From: Geosiphon pyriformis
Lineage: Eukaryota > Glomeromycota > Glomeromycetes > Archaeosporales > Geosiphonaceae
NCBI GenBank assembly: GCA_016748015.1
Contig: JAAOMT010000586.1
Coordinates: 124,001 to 188,000 of the forward strand
DNA: 64,000 bases
Direction of reading: 5' to 3'
The stretch's first letter is position 1, and the number at the start of each line of letters is the position of its first letter. Below are positions 21,154 through 33,959 of the stretch, one piece after another. A program made the position numbers and the translations under genes. The notes beneath the pieces were generated by a model. The model did no database searches. It worked only from the letters and a program-made list of their open reading frames with translations, and had not been told where the DNA came from.

Positions 21154-22147
21154 TGTTACTAGAGATTTTTGGTCTCTTTTTTTGAATGTTTTTAATGTCT
21201 GTTTGCTGTGAATTTACATTTATTGAAAGTTATTAAATCTTTGATAACTGAATTTATTTTCAAATTATCTCTTATAATTTGAACTACTGAATTTATAAGT
21301 AAAATAGCCAATTTCATGCTAGTTACTTTGTATAGTTATGTTGTGTAAATGTCAACTTTTTTTCAGAAATTATTTGTCTAAAAGTTCACTAAAAATGTGT
21401 AGTTACTTTGCTGTAAAAGTTAACTCTTCTACAGGAATCTTATCTGTAAACTATTCTAATAAATATAATAAAAAAAATAAAAAAAAATGTAAAAAAAATA
21501 GAATTTTCCAAAAAAAACATTTTCTATTCAGGCCTGAAGTTACTAACAAATTTTACTGAAATTGGTAGCTAATCAATTTCAAAAATGTTAATTGAGTTTA
21601 AAAAATTTCAAGTATAATAATTAAAGATTTTTGGATTTTTAAATATTTGATTTTTTTTTATTTTAATTTGTAAAAGTGTGTAAAAAATGATTGATTCTAA
21701 TTAAAATATCTAAAATAAGATATATTTTCTTGAAAAGAAAAGCTTTTTTTTATACAACTTGTTGTAGTACTAGTTTTTGAACTTGTACTTTTTTCTTTGT
21801 TATTGTTTTTAATGAACTAAAAATACATTTTGATAAACTAAAAATATATTTCAGCAAACTACAAGTTATTTTAATGAACTATTAATTATTTTGGTAAATT
21901 ATTTATTATTTCAGCAAATTTTTACAAATTTTAACAAATTCTTAAATATTAAGTAATTTAGAGTATTGTGTAATTTAATCATCTTAATTTCTATAGTACA
22001 AATCGGATTATTAATTAAATAGTAATATTTAATAATTTGATTAAATAATAAGTAATAATTGAAATGATTAATAATATATGCTAATTAATAATAAAAATTA
22101 TAAAGATAATTTCATGCTAGTTAATAGCTAAAATTCTACTAGTAACA
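21154..22147 (-). repeat. 3' LTR of H (fam3)
   Basis: Plus-strand ends TGTTACTAGAG and CTAGTAACA; collinear with 60982-61958. Seven or so 20-bp-type U3 repeats lie at about 21810-21945, more than the five clear units in I. Confidence 0.85.
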
Positions 22148-24200
22148 TAATTTTCTACTCAAAACTGAACTCTATTGAAATCCAATTACTATCTGTAATA
22201 TTAAGAAAGTAATCCAAAATAATTGTAGTAATTTGGTCTGAAAATTGTTAAAATTTTAGTTTTGTAAATTTGCCAATATATTGAATCTTCATTGATTAGA
22301 GTATTGAATTTTATAGGATGTTTTCACAAGTGTTAAACAAATCATAGAGTCTAAAAGCTGCTTTTAATTTGTAACAAGTGTTTGTTAATTCAGCTGCTGT
22401 TTTAAATTCATTGTGAATTTGTTTTTGTATAGCTTCACAAATGAGATTTGTTGCTTTAAGTTCCAGTTTTTGTTTATAAAGTATTTTTCCAATATGAAAA
22501 TATTTATAGATAAGAATATGTTCATTGTTCTGTTTATTGAGAAATAGTAAAAGTTTTTGTTAAGTTGTAACATTTGGTAAAATATTGATAGGAGCAATTA
22601 AAAGGTTTTCTTTTAAGATTTGCTTTAAAAGTTCTGATAATTAATTTTCAGAATAATTTCTTGTTTTTTTTTATAGAAATGATAATTTTGCGAATTAAGT
22701 ACTATTAGTATTGTAGTTTTTTTTTAAATATAACTAATTTGACTTCTATTAATTATTATGGATAAGTTAGAAAGTATTCTCAATGTTAACATTAATTTTT
22801 AAAATATTTGCTAAATGTTTTGAGAAATAATTATGATAAAAAGTAACAAACTAAAAATAAAAATTTAAAAAAAATAAAGAAATTATTTTTGAATATAGCA
22901 GTTTTATATGTTTTTGGATTTGGGTATTTTTTGTAATTATTTACTATTTTTGTTTTATGTTTGTGTATTACTAAAAAAAGTTATAATGTTAAATTAAGTG
23001 TTTTAAGTTTAATTATTATTTTATTACAACTATTGGTTTTAAGTTTCAAAAAATATCTTCAGGATTAATTAAAAAAGATTATATACCAATTTGTGAAATT
23101 AATAGTTCAAGATTTGTTCTAAAGTAATAGTGTTTTAATTGATTTCTATGTATAATTTTTGCTAGAACTTTGGTATTAAGTCTTTACTTGTATAATCTAT
23201 TGCTTAAAACTTTATGAATATGGAATGATCTATCTTATTTATGTTCAAATTTCTTACTTTATTGTTTTTCAGTCTTAATTCTGTGTAAAAGAACTTTATT
23301 TCCAATTTTAAATTCATTGAAGACTGGTAGCAGTTTATTATTATAACATTTTTTTGTTAAGCTTAAAAGTATTTAATATGGATGGTTGCAATTTGTTGTT
23401 TTCCTTCCAATATACTGAGAAGAATATAAACTCTTTGTTAAAGTGTTTTTTGAAAGTTTTTTTCATTAATTGGTTGCACAGAGTATGTTTCCACAGTAAA
23501 ATTAATTAGTAATATTGCTGTTTTTCTATAGATTTAATTAAAAGATATGTGTTTTGTGGTATTTTATTTTAATGTTCTGTATACTAGTAATATTAATAGA
23601 ATAAAAATATTCTATTCTTGCTCAAAATTAGTTGAGACTTTGGCTAATAATTCACACAATGTTTTGTTAAAACATTCTACTAATCTATTTGTTTATAGAT
23701 AATATAGTAATGATAAAAATTATTTAACATTGAACTGTTTACAAATTTTTTGTATTAAGTTGTTTACAAAGTGTATTTTTTGATCAAATAAGAATTCAAT
23801 TAGGTATCTATGTCTACAAATGATGTTTTTTATAGATAAAATTTGCTACTAATTTTGCATCTGCTTTTTAAATGGCTTTGACTTTGGACTATTTGATAAA
23901 ATAGTCTACAGCAACTACAATGTAATAATTTTCTTGAGTAGTAATAAATAATAGTCCAACTAAATTGATTTCTATTTTGTCAAAAGGTTGTCCAACTTTG
24001 ATTGAATTTAAAAGTTCAGTAAATCAAATTCCTTTTTTTTTTGACAACTATCATATGATTCTATATACTGTCAAATGTCTTAATACATATAAGACCAAAA
24101 ATAATGTTTTAATGTTTGCTGTATTGTGCTGTTTTTTTTCAGATATGCTAATGAAAAGTCTGTGTACATGTTATATAAGATTGTTTTTTTTTTGTTAGAC
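22148..24200 (-). pseudogene. H ORF3 and integrase remnants
   Basis: 22148-22800 aligns with ORF3 of I (53053-53740), with the same order of short motifs but many stops. 23040-24200 aligns with I's integrase region (53880-55045): a GPY-like end near 23215-23270, an HPQTN-like segment near 23690, KWPK-like near 23890, and the C-x2-C region near 24035. No open stretch of useful length remains. Confidence 0.7.
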
Positions 24201-25559
24201 TAATCTGAATAGATTTGTTAAATTTTGGCAGTTTTGATAATAAATTTTGTTATGATGCAGAAAATATTGTTTAAATTGGTATTGTAATCAGTGTTTTTTA
24301 GCTGGAAATCAGTTTTCTGGTATTTGGGAAGTCTCTAGATAATTTTTAATATTGTTGTAGTTTTTGGGGTGCATTGTTTGTTAATTTATTATTTGTTGTT
24401 GAGCTGTATATTATAATAAAATTGTGTTGGTATTAATTTTGTTTTATCCTTGAAAAGCTGTCAATGTTTGTGTAATTTACTTGGTTTATAGTAAACAATA
24501 AATTTGTAATCAGTAAAAAATCAGTTCATTAGAATTGTTTGGTACTAAGTTTAGAACTCTTTTTGTTGAGCCATTTAAAGCCAAGATTATCAGTTATAAT
24601 GTTAAAAATTCAAAACTGTTTTGGAGATATTGTTAAAAGTATTTGAGAGCTTAGATAATGACTGTTGCTTTTAATTCTGTTGAATCATACTTAAGTTTTG
24701 TTGGTTTGAATGTTCTACTAACATAAGCAATTACTTGCTTATTGCCATTGTTATAAAATAGCACTAAAAATTATGTATAAAGCATTGGTGGCTAACTGAA
24801 ACTTTTTATTGAAATCTAAATATGTGAGAATTAGGACTGTAATAAGTTTTTTTTTAAGAATGTTAAATGCTTGTTGTTAAGCTTGTGTTCATTGATATTT
24901 CACATTTTTGTTGGTTAAATAGTTAAGTGGTTTGGCAATTTTGGAGAATTTTTTGATAAATTTTTGGTAATAAGAAACTAATTCTACAAATCTTCTTAGT
25001 TCTGTTGTGTTTTGGGGAATTTTGAAATTTTTAACAGCACTAATTGTTTCTGGATAGGATTAAACTCTATTTTTGCTAACAATATGTTCAAGAAAGATTA
25101 AACTTGTTTTTTCAAAGTGACATTTTTCAATGTTTAACTTTAATCCTGTTTTTTGTAATTATTAAAAAACTTTTTGTAGGTAGATTAAATAGGCTTTGAA
25201 ACTTAGAAAGTATATATTAGTGTTATCTAAGTAAATAATTACTAATTGCTATAAAAGTTTTTTGTATACAATATCTATAAGTTGCTAAAATATTGCTGGT
25301 GTATTACAAAGTCCAAAAGGCATAACATTGAATTTGTAAATTTTTTTTGTGTAGTAAATGCTATTTTTAGTCAATTTTTAAAGTTTATTTTAACTTGCCA
25401 ATATCTGCTTTTCAAGTCTAAAATTGAAAAAAACTTGGCTTTTTTCAGAGCATCTAGTATATTGTTAATTCTTGGTAAAAGGTATATATCTCCAATTGTG
25501 ACACTATTTAATTGTCAATAGTCTATATAAAATCTAATTTTGCCATTTTTTTTTTATGA
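24201..25559 (-). pseudogene. H RNase H and reverse transcriptase remnants
   Basis: Aligned with I 55050-56420. Recognisable pieces on the minus strand are a VVIYLDNTN-like YxDD box near 25240-25215, an NVMPFGLCNTPAIF-like stretch near 25330-25290, and KxEFNxTKA-like RNase H pieces near 24680-24560. Many stops. The RT N-terminus is cut at 25559 by C2. Confidence 0.7.
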
Positions 25560-26403
25560 TATTACTCATAAAATGTAGGAATTATATATTAATATACAAA
25601 TTAACCAATCAAAATAAGATGCAGTAAAAGTGAAATTTCAGAATTCCTCTTAGAAAAATTACAGAATTCCAAGAATTCCAGAATTCTTGACTAAAAAATT
25701 AAAGAATTTAAGAAATCTTATATAACAAAATTTATATATATATAGTGGTAGTAATAGAAGCAGAAAAAACAAAATCTTTTGAGTAAAAATTTTTAGTTTA
25801 GAATTCAGTTTCAATTTCCCATTTATCTCTTTATGTGATAGTATTCTATGACTTAAAGTGAAAGCATTAAATATAAATAAAATACTTATTAACACATTAC
25901 AATCTATCTTTTCACTATTAACAACTTATGTTAATAGTTACTAATACTTAACTACACTGAACCAATAGCTCTTGATTACACCTATTAATAGAATACTAAC
26001 TTTTTTTTTTGTCTTAACTTATTTCTTTCTTTTCTTTTCTTTTCTTTCTTTTTTTTGTTTTGTTTTGTTTATTATTTACTAATTGATTAAAAATTAAAAG
26101 TGTGGAGTTATCAACATCAAAGAAACTGATAAAAAACCCAAAAATAAGAATAGAACACTTATTATTAAGAATAACTTACCAGAAGAATTACCAGTTATCA
26201 TGCTGAAAAAAAATTTGACAGAATTGCAATTCTAAGAAGCTATAAGGAAAACAACACTTAAATTTCTGTTTATTATACAAAGAACTTCAACAAAAGAAAC
26301 TTTCAGATCACAAAAACTTTTAGATACCAACACTATTGTACTAATTGAATATCAAGTTATGAATTTGTTATTGTTTTCAGACCCTAAATAATTATCTGTA
26401 ATA
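25560..26403 (+). repeat. 5' LTR of C2 (fam1, decayed)
   Basis: 844 bp, start TATTACTCATAAAATG (TG mutated to TA), end CTGTAATA. Collinear with A's 5' LTR including GAATTCC repeats (25630-25685) and the Ccc/T-rich tract. A PBS-like TGGTGCTTTCTATAAGGT follows at 26406-26423, with C-to-T and G-to-A changes relative to A. Confidence 0.88.
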
Positions 26404-26465
26404 TTTGGTGCTTTCTATAAGGTATAATCCTACAGAGAACTAGTACCAACAACAATTATTCAAAA

Positions 26466-26554
26466 GTGGCAGAATTAGAAAGAAGAAAAACAAATCATCT
26501 AAGATTTACCAAATCCTTATTTCAATACTACTATTAACACTTGAAATTAACCAG
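26466..26554 (+). pseudogene. gag: C2 gag, N-terminal fragment (part 1)
   Basis: Starts at the conserved AAAGTGGCAGAATTAGAA and follows A's gag up to the equivalent of LGLNHN. It is cut here by D. The continuation is at 37555-37644. C2's later parts are not in the window. Confidence 0.75.
26551..26554. repeat. Target-site duplication CCAG, left copy (D in C2)
   Basis: CCAG here and at 37551-37554 flank D exactly. Joining the two sides restores the gag reading of C2. Confidence 0.88.
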
Positions 26555-27525
26555 TATTATGAAGCAACTAGATAGAGTATGGTAATAATGTTTGGTACTC
26601 TAGTTTTGGATTATCTTTCAAAATTGTCTGTTTTTTCTGCTGTGTCAGTGTTATTAGTCTCTGAAAGTCTATTCCTGGCTGTGAATTTACCCATTGAGTT
26701 CTTTGGTTATAAGGCACAGAGTTTGTCTTTCGTCAATTACAACATTTTTCGTAAATGTAAGCTTTCTTCTTCATATTAACAAGTGCAGTTATTAGGATCT
26801 AACATTGTCTTTTCACCCTTCTGGTAAGCTACCAAGGTAATGTTAATATCTAGAACTTAAGAGAAGCTTCCCTCTTTTACCAGGCTATCACAAAATCTAT
26901 TCCAAGACAGTCAATTTTCTTATGTTGCCGCTCCAAAAAAAAAAAAAAAGAATTAGTTTTCATTAATTACCATGATCAAGAGTGATTGGTCCTAATTGTT
27001 TTTAAGGGTTTGAGGCATTTATGTCAATGACATCTGTCCCAGAACAAAAGTAGGAAATACTGATTTCAATTTCAGTTAAAATTTGTAAGATTAGAGAACA
27101 TAAATTGGTGAATTGGATTTGGTTTTGATAATTTATTGTATTTCAGACTATGGATATATGATAAGTATACTACAAAATAAAATTGATTCTTTACTAACTG
27201 TTTTTTTATCTATTACAATTACTTGCTTTTATACTTTCTTTTGGTTTTATAGGATTGCTTCTGATTGTTTTGTTATTGCTAACTATTGCTTTGTTATTTC
27301 TGTTATTGCTTTTCTCTTCTATGTTATTACTAGTTATTTTACATTATAACACATTATCTGGTATTATTACATGTTATTTTGTGTTATTTTGCATTATAAC
27401 ACATTATCCTGCACTATTCTAAGTTATAATATGTTATCCAACATTATTGCACACTATTTTGTACTATGTTATATTCTGGTCATATTACTTCCTAACTTCA
27501 GATTGGTTTTTTTACTCAGGTAACA
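26555..27525 (-). repeat. 3' LTR of D (fam4)
   Basis: 971 bp; minus-strand start TGTTACCTGAG at 27525, plus-strand left end TATTATGAAGCAAC (TG to TA). Pairs with 36567-37550. Contains the TTATAACA-type U3 repeats at about 27340-27470 and an A-rich run (26935-26950). Confidence 0.9.
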
Positions 27526-28290
27526 TTATCCCTCTCTTTTTAGAATTGAGCTCCTGTGAAATCATATGTATCTGTTCCTATGTCTTTGTTCATATAATGT
27601 TCAATAATTGCATCGAGTATTGTTTATCATAAGTTTTTGAACTGTTGATTGGTAATTTATTCTATATTGTTAACTGTTATCATTTTTATAGATTCATACA
27701 ATAGTACATTTGGACAATGTTAGAAAGTGGCATATAGTCAGTATGTTGCTTTGTAATATAGGGTCAGATTGATTCTTCCTATGAATTATTCTACTTGTTG
27801 CATTGCTTTTTTGTTAAAAGTTTTTTGGCTGAAGTCTCTATATGGCATCTTTAAGTCTAATTGTTCATTTACTTTGTAGAACCAATAAGCTGGAGGAAGT
27901 TTTTCTTTCCATTCCTTTGCATTGTCTAGTGTCTATTCCTCTGTTTCAGGGAAATTGATCTTATAAGTTAAAGCTTCTTTGATTTCTTCTAGCTTGGGGA
28001 CCAAGTATCTTCTTTTATAAACTTTTTCTCATTCCTCCATGCTTTCTTCAAGCCCTGCCCGAAATGATTTAATTCTTTTCTGTAAAATTCCTTTCTTGGA
28101 TGAAGTGTAGGAATGGGAACAGTTAGTTCTAATTAAACTTGTGCCCATCTTTTTCTTGTTCCTATCTTTATAGCATATTTCTTTTCTATTGATTATCACT
28201 TCTATTTGAGCAAAAGATTGTTGAATTGTGTTAAATAGTTGTTTCGAAAGTTGTAGAATTTGATCTGACAAGTCTATGTTGAAAGTTCTA
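27526..28290 (-). pseudogene. ORF3 of D and polypurine tract
   Basis: On the minus strand the purine tract AAAGAGAGGGATAA (27539-27526) lies next to the LTR. ORF3 ends at a TAA at 27542-27540 after ..TGAQF, as in fam1 (..GAQY). About 80 codons from 28271 are open, starting ..QILQLSKQLF, followed by a helical Lys/Glu-rich region with stops. The conserved P..YW.YK.N.QL.. block lies near 27880. Same unknown ORF as in the other families. Confidence 0.68.
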
Positions 28291-28299
28291 TCATTTTTT

Positions 28300-29530
28300 G
28301 CTGTTTTTTAAATACTATATATATTTGAATTCCCTAATTTAATTTGTTGCACATTGTCTATGTTTTGATGACAATGATTGGTTTCAAATTTCGTGGTATA
28401 TTTTCTGGTCTGATTAATGAAATTTGTGTTTCTAGCTGAAGTATTAATGATGATGATTCCTGTTTTGTATGATAAATTTTTAACCAATTTCTATGCACTA
28501 CTTTTTTTAAAATCCTGTTTTCTAATTGTAATTTGTAAGCACCATTTCCTAAAGCTTTGTGTATGTGGAATAGACCATTCTATTTTGGATCAAATTTTCT
28601 ACTCCACTGTTTCTCAGCTTTTGTACGATGTAATAGTATTTAGTCTCCAATTTTGAATTCTATTGGTTGTTCTAATAAGTGGTTATTATGTTTTTTTTTT
28701 GTTCTTAAGTGTTACTAATATTGTCAGCTGCTATTTTATGATTGTTTTCCAATGTTTCCATTAGCTGGTACGTTCTTTGGCATAAGGTATCTTCAAAATT
28801 TTCTTTATTGATAGTTTTTGTTAAGTAGGATATTATTTCTTGTTCAATAGATAATGTTGTTTTTCTTCCATAGACTAATTTGAATGATATAAACTGTATC
28901 ATATTTTGCTTTAATGTTTGATATGCAAAGAGTATTGAAGGTATGAATAAGTCCCATTCTTGTTCATTTTCATAACTTATTTTTGCTAATGCTTCACATA
29001 ATGTCCTGTTAAACCATTCCACCAGTCCATTTGTCTGTGGATAATATGGTGACAATAGAAGTTGTTTTATACCAAAATGTTGACTCAATTCAGTTAACAT
29101 AGTATTGACAAAATGTGTTCCTTGGTCCAATAACAGTTCTTTTGGGCATCCATGTCTGCATATTAGATTTTGGTGTATGAATTCAGCTACTGTTTTGGCA
29201 TTAGCTACTTGGATTGCTCTGGCTTCTGGCCATTTTGTAAGGTAGTTTATAGCCACAGCAATATAACAATTTTCTTTAAATGTAATTGAAAGAGGACTAA
29301 CCAAATTGATCCCAATTCTACAAAATAAATTTCCAACTGGAATGGGTCAAAGTGGTTCCGTTATCCTGGCTCCTTCTCTTCACTGGCATAAGTTACAATT
29401 GAGAACATATTTGAAGATATCCTTATATATCATAGGCCAATAGTATAGATTTGTTGTTCTTTCCAGAGTCACATTTTTGTTGAAGTGTCTTGCAGTTGGG
29501 TTGGAATGCATACTATATAATATAGCTTCT
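28300..29530 (-). pseudogene. Integrase, element D
   Basis: HHCC part near 29510-29380 (HSNPTARHF, then LC-x2-C-type); core from 29304 open for 199 codons with NYLTKWPEARAI, LLLDQGTHFVNTML (second Asp), NGLVEWFNRTL (Glu kept, next Arg changed to Trp). The GPY-like end is near 28600-28540. The first catalytic Asp region is disrupted near 29310. Confidence 0.9.
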
Positions 29531-29559
29531 TTTTCACTGTCCTTAATCAATTGTTGTGG

Positions 29560-31100
29560 GATAATGTGGTTTCATCATTTTCAACAATAGAGTTGGTCAT
29601 TTTGAATAAAGTAATTTTGTGCTTGTTTCTATATGGTATTTTGTTCCTGTTGAGATAATATCTCCTTGAAATATAGTATTGATAAGTATTAATGTAATTA
29701 CTGATATGTAAATGTGTCCATGGATCTGAAATTAGGTTTGTGGTATCCTTGACAAGCTGTTGACATTGGTGTTTTTGGATCCTTCCTTGTAATAAACTTT
29801 GAGTGAGAATTGTTGCAGATAAGTACTTCATCTCACATATTTTTCTTCTAGCTGTAAGTTATTGAGTAACCAGATGAGTTCCTTATAATCAGTATATAGG
29901 TCAAATAGTTGTCTAAGGTAGTGTTTCTTTGTTTGTACAGCCTAATAAATGGCAAGACATTCCAAATCCATTGTGCTATATATTTTTTTTGCTGGACTGG
30001 TACTACAACTAATATAGGCGATTGGATGTTCTCTTTTGTCTAGTCTTATTTGTAATAATACAGCTTCTAGTGCATTTTTTGATGCATTTGTAGTAACAAT
30101 GAATCATTTGGTAAAGTCGGGATAGATCAGTATTGGAGATGTGATTAATTGCTGTTTAAGATAGTCAAAGACTTTTTGTTGCTTTTTTTTCTACAGATAT
30201 GGCACATATTTTGACAACAAGTGATGAAAAGGTTTTGTAATAGTTGAGAATTCTTTGACAAATTGGTGGTAGTATCCAGCCAGTCTTAAAAATCTTTGTA
30301 GCTCTTGTAGATTGATTGGGGCTAAAAAATTCTTGACTTTTTGGATTTTGTCTGGATCAGGTTTTATTCCGTTCTTGCCAATCACATGTCTTAAGAATTT
30401 CAGTTTGGTTTTTCCGAAGAAGCATTTATCAGGGTTGAGTTTCAATCTGGCACCTTAAAGGCATTTGAAGACTTGTTGTAGGTGAAGCAAATGTTTGTCA
30501 AATATTTCCAAGAAGACATTGGTGTTGTCTAAGTATACTACAACTGATTTCCACAAAATTCCTTTATACATGATATTCATAAGATGTTAGAATATAGCGG
30601 AAGCATTGCACAGTCTGAAAAGCATCATGTTAAATTCAAAATTTTCATCTCGGGTGGTGAATGCCATTTTCTCTTTGTCTTTTGGATCCATTTTGACTTG
30701 CCAATATCTACTGGCTAGATCTAATGACAAGAATCATTTCTTTTTTCCTAAGTTGTCTAGGATTTCTTGGATAAGAGGAGTGGAATAGCTATCTCTTCAG
30801 GTAATGCTATTTAATTTTTGATAATCCATGCAGAATCATATCTTTCCATTTTTTTTGGTGACTAAGACCACTGAAGAGGACCAAGAGCTTAATAATTCTT
30901 TAATTAGTCTATTGTTAAGCATTCATTCTACTTCTTGCTTAATCAGATTATTGTCAGATGGAGGTATTTGGTAAGCTCACTGCTTAATGGGTTGAGCATC
31001 TCCAGTGTCAATCTGGTGTTTTATGATGTCAGTGTGTCTGAACTTATTTTTATTGACAAAGACATTGGCATATTGGTTCAATAGAATCTTAAGTTGCATT
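29560..31100 (-). pseudogene. RNase H and reverse transcriptase, element D
   Basis: RT segments on the minus strand: SSVVLVTKKNGK near 30880-30840, WQVKMDPKDKEKMAF near 30700-30660, FNMMLFRLCNA near 30630, VVVYLDNTNVF near 30545-30510 (YLDN, second catalytic Asp changed), KLNPDKCFFGKT open from 30445. RNase H pieces at about 30170-29880. Stops throughout. Confidence 0.88.
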
Positions 31101-31102
31101 TG

Positions 31103-31728
31103 CTATAAAGTGCTTAGGTTTTCCAAATTGAGTTTATTAATTTTTTTTGACATGAACAAGTAACTTTCCTTTGGCAGGTTCCATACTTGTGAGGTAATAT
31201 CACAGAACAAGAACAATTGAATAAAATCTGAAATAAGCTGGAGTTTTTTTGGATTCTGAATATTTGAAAATATGGAACCAATAAGAATTCTTTCAGGAAT
31301 TTCAATAATGTTTTTGGTCAGATTGTGGATGGGAATTTTGAAGTGTTTATGAGCTTTGGCTGGTAAGTACAGGTTAACAACATCAGCTAGTAAGCAGATT
31401 TTGAGATTGGCCTCGAAAACTAGTGCTTGGTTTTGAATCTTTTGGTTGACTTTGAGAATATACTGCCAATAAGAAGGGATGGAAATGATGGTGTTGGTGT
31501 AGATAAGTTCTACCTGGTCACTATCTTCTACCATAAAATTGACCATTATGTTGTCTCTTCTACTTGAGCCAAACCCCTTGATTTTTTGAGCAGTAAGGCC
31601 TAATTCTTCTTGGGTGGTAACTGGGACTAGTTGGGGTATTTTGATTAAAGGTAGAAAAATGGCTTGGGCAATTTTTTTGTGAGATTTGATCTTGTAGAGT
31701 TTGTCTGAATTGTTCTGTAGTATCACAA
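31103..31728 (-). pseudogene. dUTPase (C-terminal half) and beta domain, element D
   Basis: From the break at 31728: VILQNNSDKLY, KIAQAIFLPL (motif 4), GFGSSRRDN (motif 5), then IPSYWQYILKV, VNLYLPAKAHKHFKIPIHN and ERILIGSI (beta domain). Open for over 200 codons. The N-terminal half is at 32706-32995 on the far side of solo LTR E. Confidence 0.9.
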
Positions 31729-32705
31729 TATTACTCATAGAATATAGGAAGTATATTAGCATATAAATTAGCCAATTAGAAGTAGACATAGTAAATGTGA
31801 AATTCCAGGATTCCTCTCAAAGAAATTGCAGGATTCCAGGAATTTCAGGATTCTTGTATGAGGAATTGCAGAATTCCAGGAATTCCAGAATTCCAGGAAT
31901 TCCAGAATTCCTGACATAAAGAATTGAGGAATTGAGGAATCTCAAATACATATATATAGCAGTAGTATCAGAAGTTAGAAAATTAGTCAACGAGACTCAG
32001 AGTTAATTGATTTGCAGAGTTAATTAGATTCATAGAATCAATTAGACTTGCAAATTATAATTATTAAAAATACAAAAAAAAAAAACAAACTCTTTTAGTT
32101 TAGACCTCTCAGTTTAAATTTAATCTAAGCAACATTCCAGTTCTCAATCATCAAATAAATAATTATTTCATATCTCAACCCACTCTTCACTATCAACACT
32201 TCATGTTGATAGTAATTGATACTTAACCACACTGGAACAATAGCTCTTGATCACAGCTATTGATGAGATACTAACATACCAAATTGCCTTGGCTTATTTT
32301 TTCTATTTTCTTTATTTTTATTTTCTTTATTTTATTTTCTTTCTTTCTTTGATTTTGTTGTTGTATATTAATTGATTAAAAAATTAAGTACTGAGTTATT
32401 GATGTCAAGGATAGCCTGGTAAAAGACCTAAAAATAAGGGTAGGATTTTATATATTATCAGATAGCTTACCAGAAAGGCACGACTGCCAGACTAAATCCG
32501 GCCACCACACTAAGAAAGAAATTGGGAAAACTCTTGGAAAGATACATCTACTATCAACACTATTAAATCTCTGTTCATTATACAAAGAACTCCATCAAAA
32601 CCTTCAGATACAACCCTTATAAAACATCATCAATAGAAGTAGCTTTTGAGCACCAAGTTACAGATTTGTTATTCAATTCAACAGCAGAAATAATCACCTG
32701 TAACA
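31729..32705 (+). mobile_element. E: fam1 solo LTR inside D's dUTPase
   Basis: 977 bp, start TATTACTCATAGAATA, end CACCTGTAACA, flanked by ACAA at 31725-31728 and 32706-32709. About 85-120 bp longer than A's LTR because of a longer segment between the TATA stretch and the AATAAATAATTATT block (about 31965-32165). No internal region, so a solo LTR. Confidence 0.93.
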
Positions 32706-32995
32706 ACAATAATGTTTCCCATATATCTAGCATCGATAATTTCTCTTTTTATGTTAATTTTTTTCTTTACAAGGCTTAATCTAGATGCTACTTGTACCAT
32801 GGTACTAACAGGAATTTCTAGCATTATTTTGAGATCTATTTTTACCAGGGAATGTGGGGCTATAACTATGAATGATTGTTCAGGGTATTTTAAGTCAAAA
32901 CCTGCATCGGTCTTGTGTGTTTTTTCTGGGCATATTCCTTTGTCATTGTCACTATACCACTTTAATTCTAATTCTTTGGAGAGATTGGGATACAC
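32706..32995 (-). pseudogene. dUTPase (N-terminal half), element D
   Basis: AGFDLKYPEQSF (motif 1), ASRLSLVKKKI (motif 2, SRSSL-like with Ser to Leu), REIIDARYMGNII (motif 3). The frame runs into E's TSD. Upstream KWYSDNDKGICPEKTHKTD matches the fam1 lead-in. Confidence 0.9.
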
Positions 32996-32999
32996 AAGA

Positions 33000-33780
33000 T
33001 ATTGTTCTATTTTAGTAGTCTGATTTAGTTCTTAAAATAATATGTCTTTTGCAAGTAATTCCTCTTTTTCCTCAGGCTTAAGTAATTTGGTGATTGGGTA
33101 TAGGATTCTGGGAGGCGGGTTAAACATGAGATTACATTCATTGCAGTATTGAAAGTGGCAAGGAATTAAGCAGTGATCACATAGTTTGGTATTTAGATCA
33201 ACTAGCTGCTGTTCTTGCTTTTCTTGGATCAGGACCAATTCTTGATATCAGTTCTGAAATGCATTGAAGTCATTTGTGAAGAAATCCTCCATGGGGTAGT
33301 TGGGTCCATTATATTTGGGTGTTCAAGGGTTGTCCTTGATTTTTCGTATTTCTTTGGGCATGGCACCTTCAACTTTGGCACTTGCCATTCTCCAAATTTT
33401 GTGATTATCATATGGATAGCTGTCCAGCTTATTGAGTGTTTGTTTCCAAGCATTCTCAATGGGGATTCTCTTTCATACTCAATCATTGATTAATATGGTG
33501 TATTGACAAGCCTTGTTACATGTTTTTTCTCTGCCAAGTACATTATTCCAGAGTCTTTTATCGGGCAGGATCTTGCCACATGCAAGACATGGCATGTTGT
33601 CTCACTTGCCTTGTTATTTCAGTCATCCAAATTTTTTTAGTAAACAAGGTCTGCAGTAGTATTTGGTGGTGGTGGACTATTTTTTATTATCTCCAATACA
33701 TGCACTCATTGTGGATAGCTTTTTTCCACAATTGACACATATTAGTTTTGGAGATTGGTAAAATAAATTTTTTTGATCCA
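33000..33780 (-). pseudogene. Cysteine-rich module, element D
   Basis: Contains LCDHCLIPCHFQYCNECNLMFNPPPR at 33185-33110 (minus), equal to A 5416-5490. Upstream, near 33740-33560, are ICVNCGKK, CSACI, CRPCLL and MPCLACGK-like pairs, and a CNKACQYTILIN-like block near 33515-33485. Function unknown. Confidence 0.65.
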
Positions 33781-33959
33781 AGATTACATATTCTAATGAT
33801 GACAATTGGAGTTTTTCTTTGGCTCTGTCTTTTCCTTTTTCTTTCCAGGTTGGTGGTAGAAATAGTTTAGTTCAATAATCGTCCACCCATGAAACCTAAT
33901 AGATTTTGATGGTTGGTGGTAGCAGTGTGTCTTCGAATTCAATTAAGAGTTCCTCAATA

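Larger units (their letters stand above)
21154..25559 (-). mobile_element. H: heavily decayed fam3 element, 3' half
   Basis: H is the minus-strand counterpart of I from its 3' LTR through ORF3, integrase, RNase H and part of RT. It stops at 25559, where C2 begins. Almost all GC content has been lost compared with I. Its 5' half must lie beyond 64000, if it survives. Confidence 0.85.

Noticed and set aside
27113-27349. Hydrophobic 78-codon ORF resembling a membrane protein (also at 37148-37384)
   Set aside because: It is U3 sequence of fam4 LTR in both copies, AT-rich and on the strand opposite the element. Phe/Ile/Tyr richness follows from base composition.
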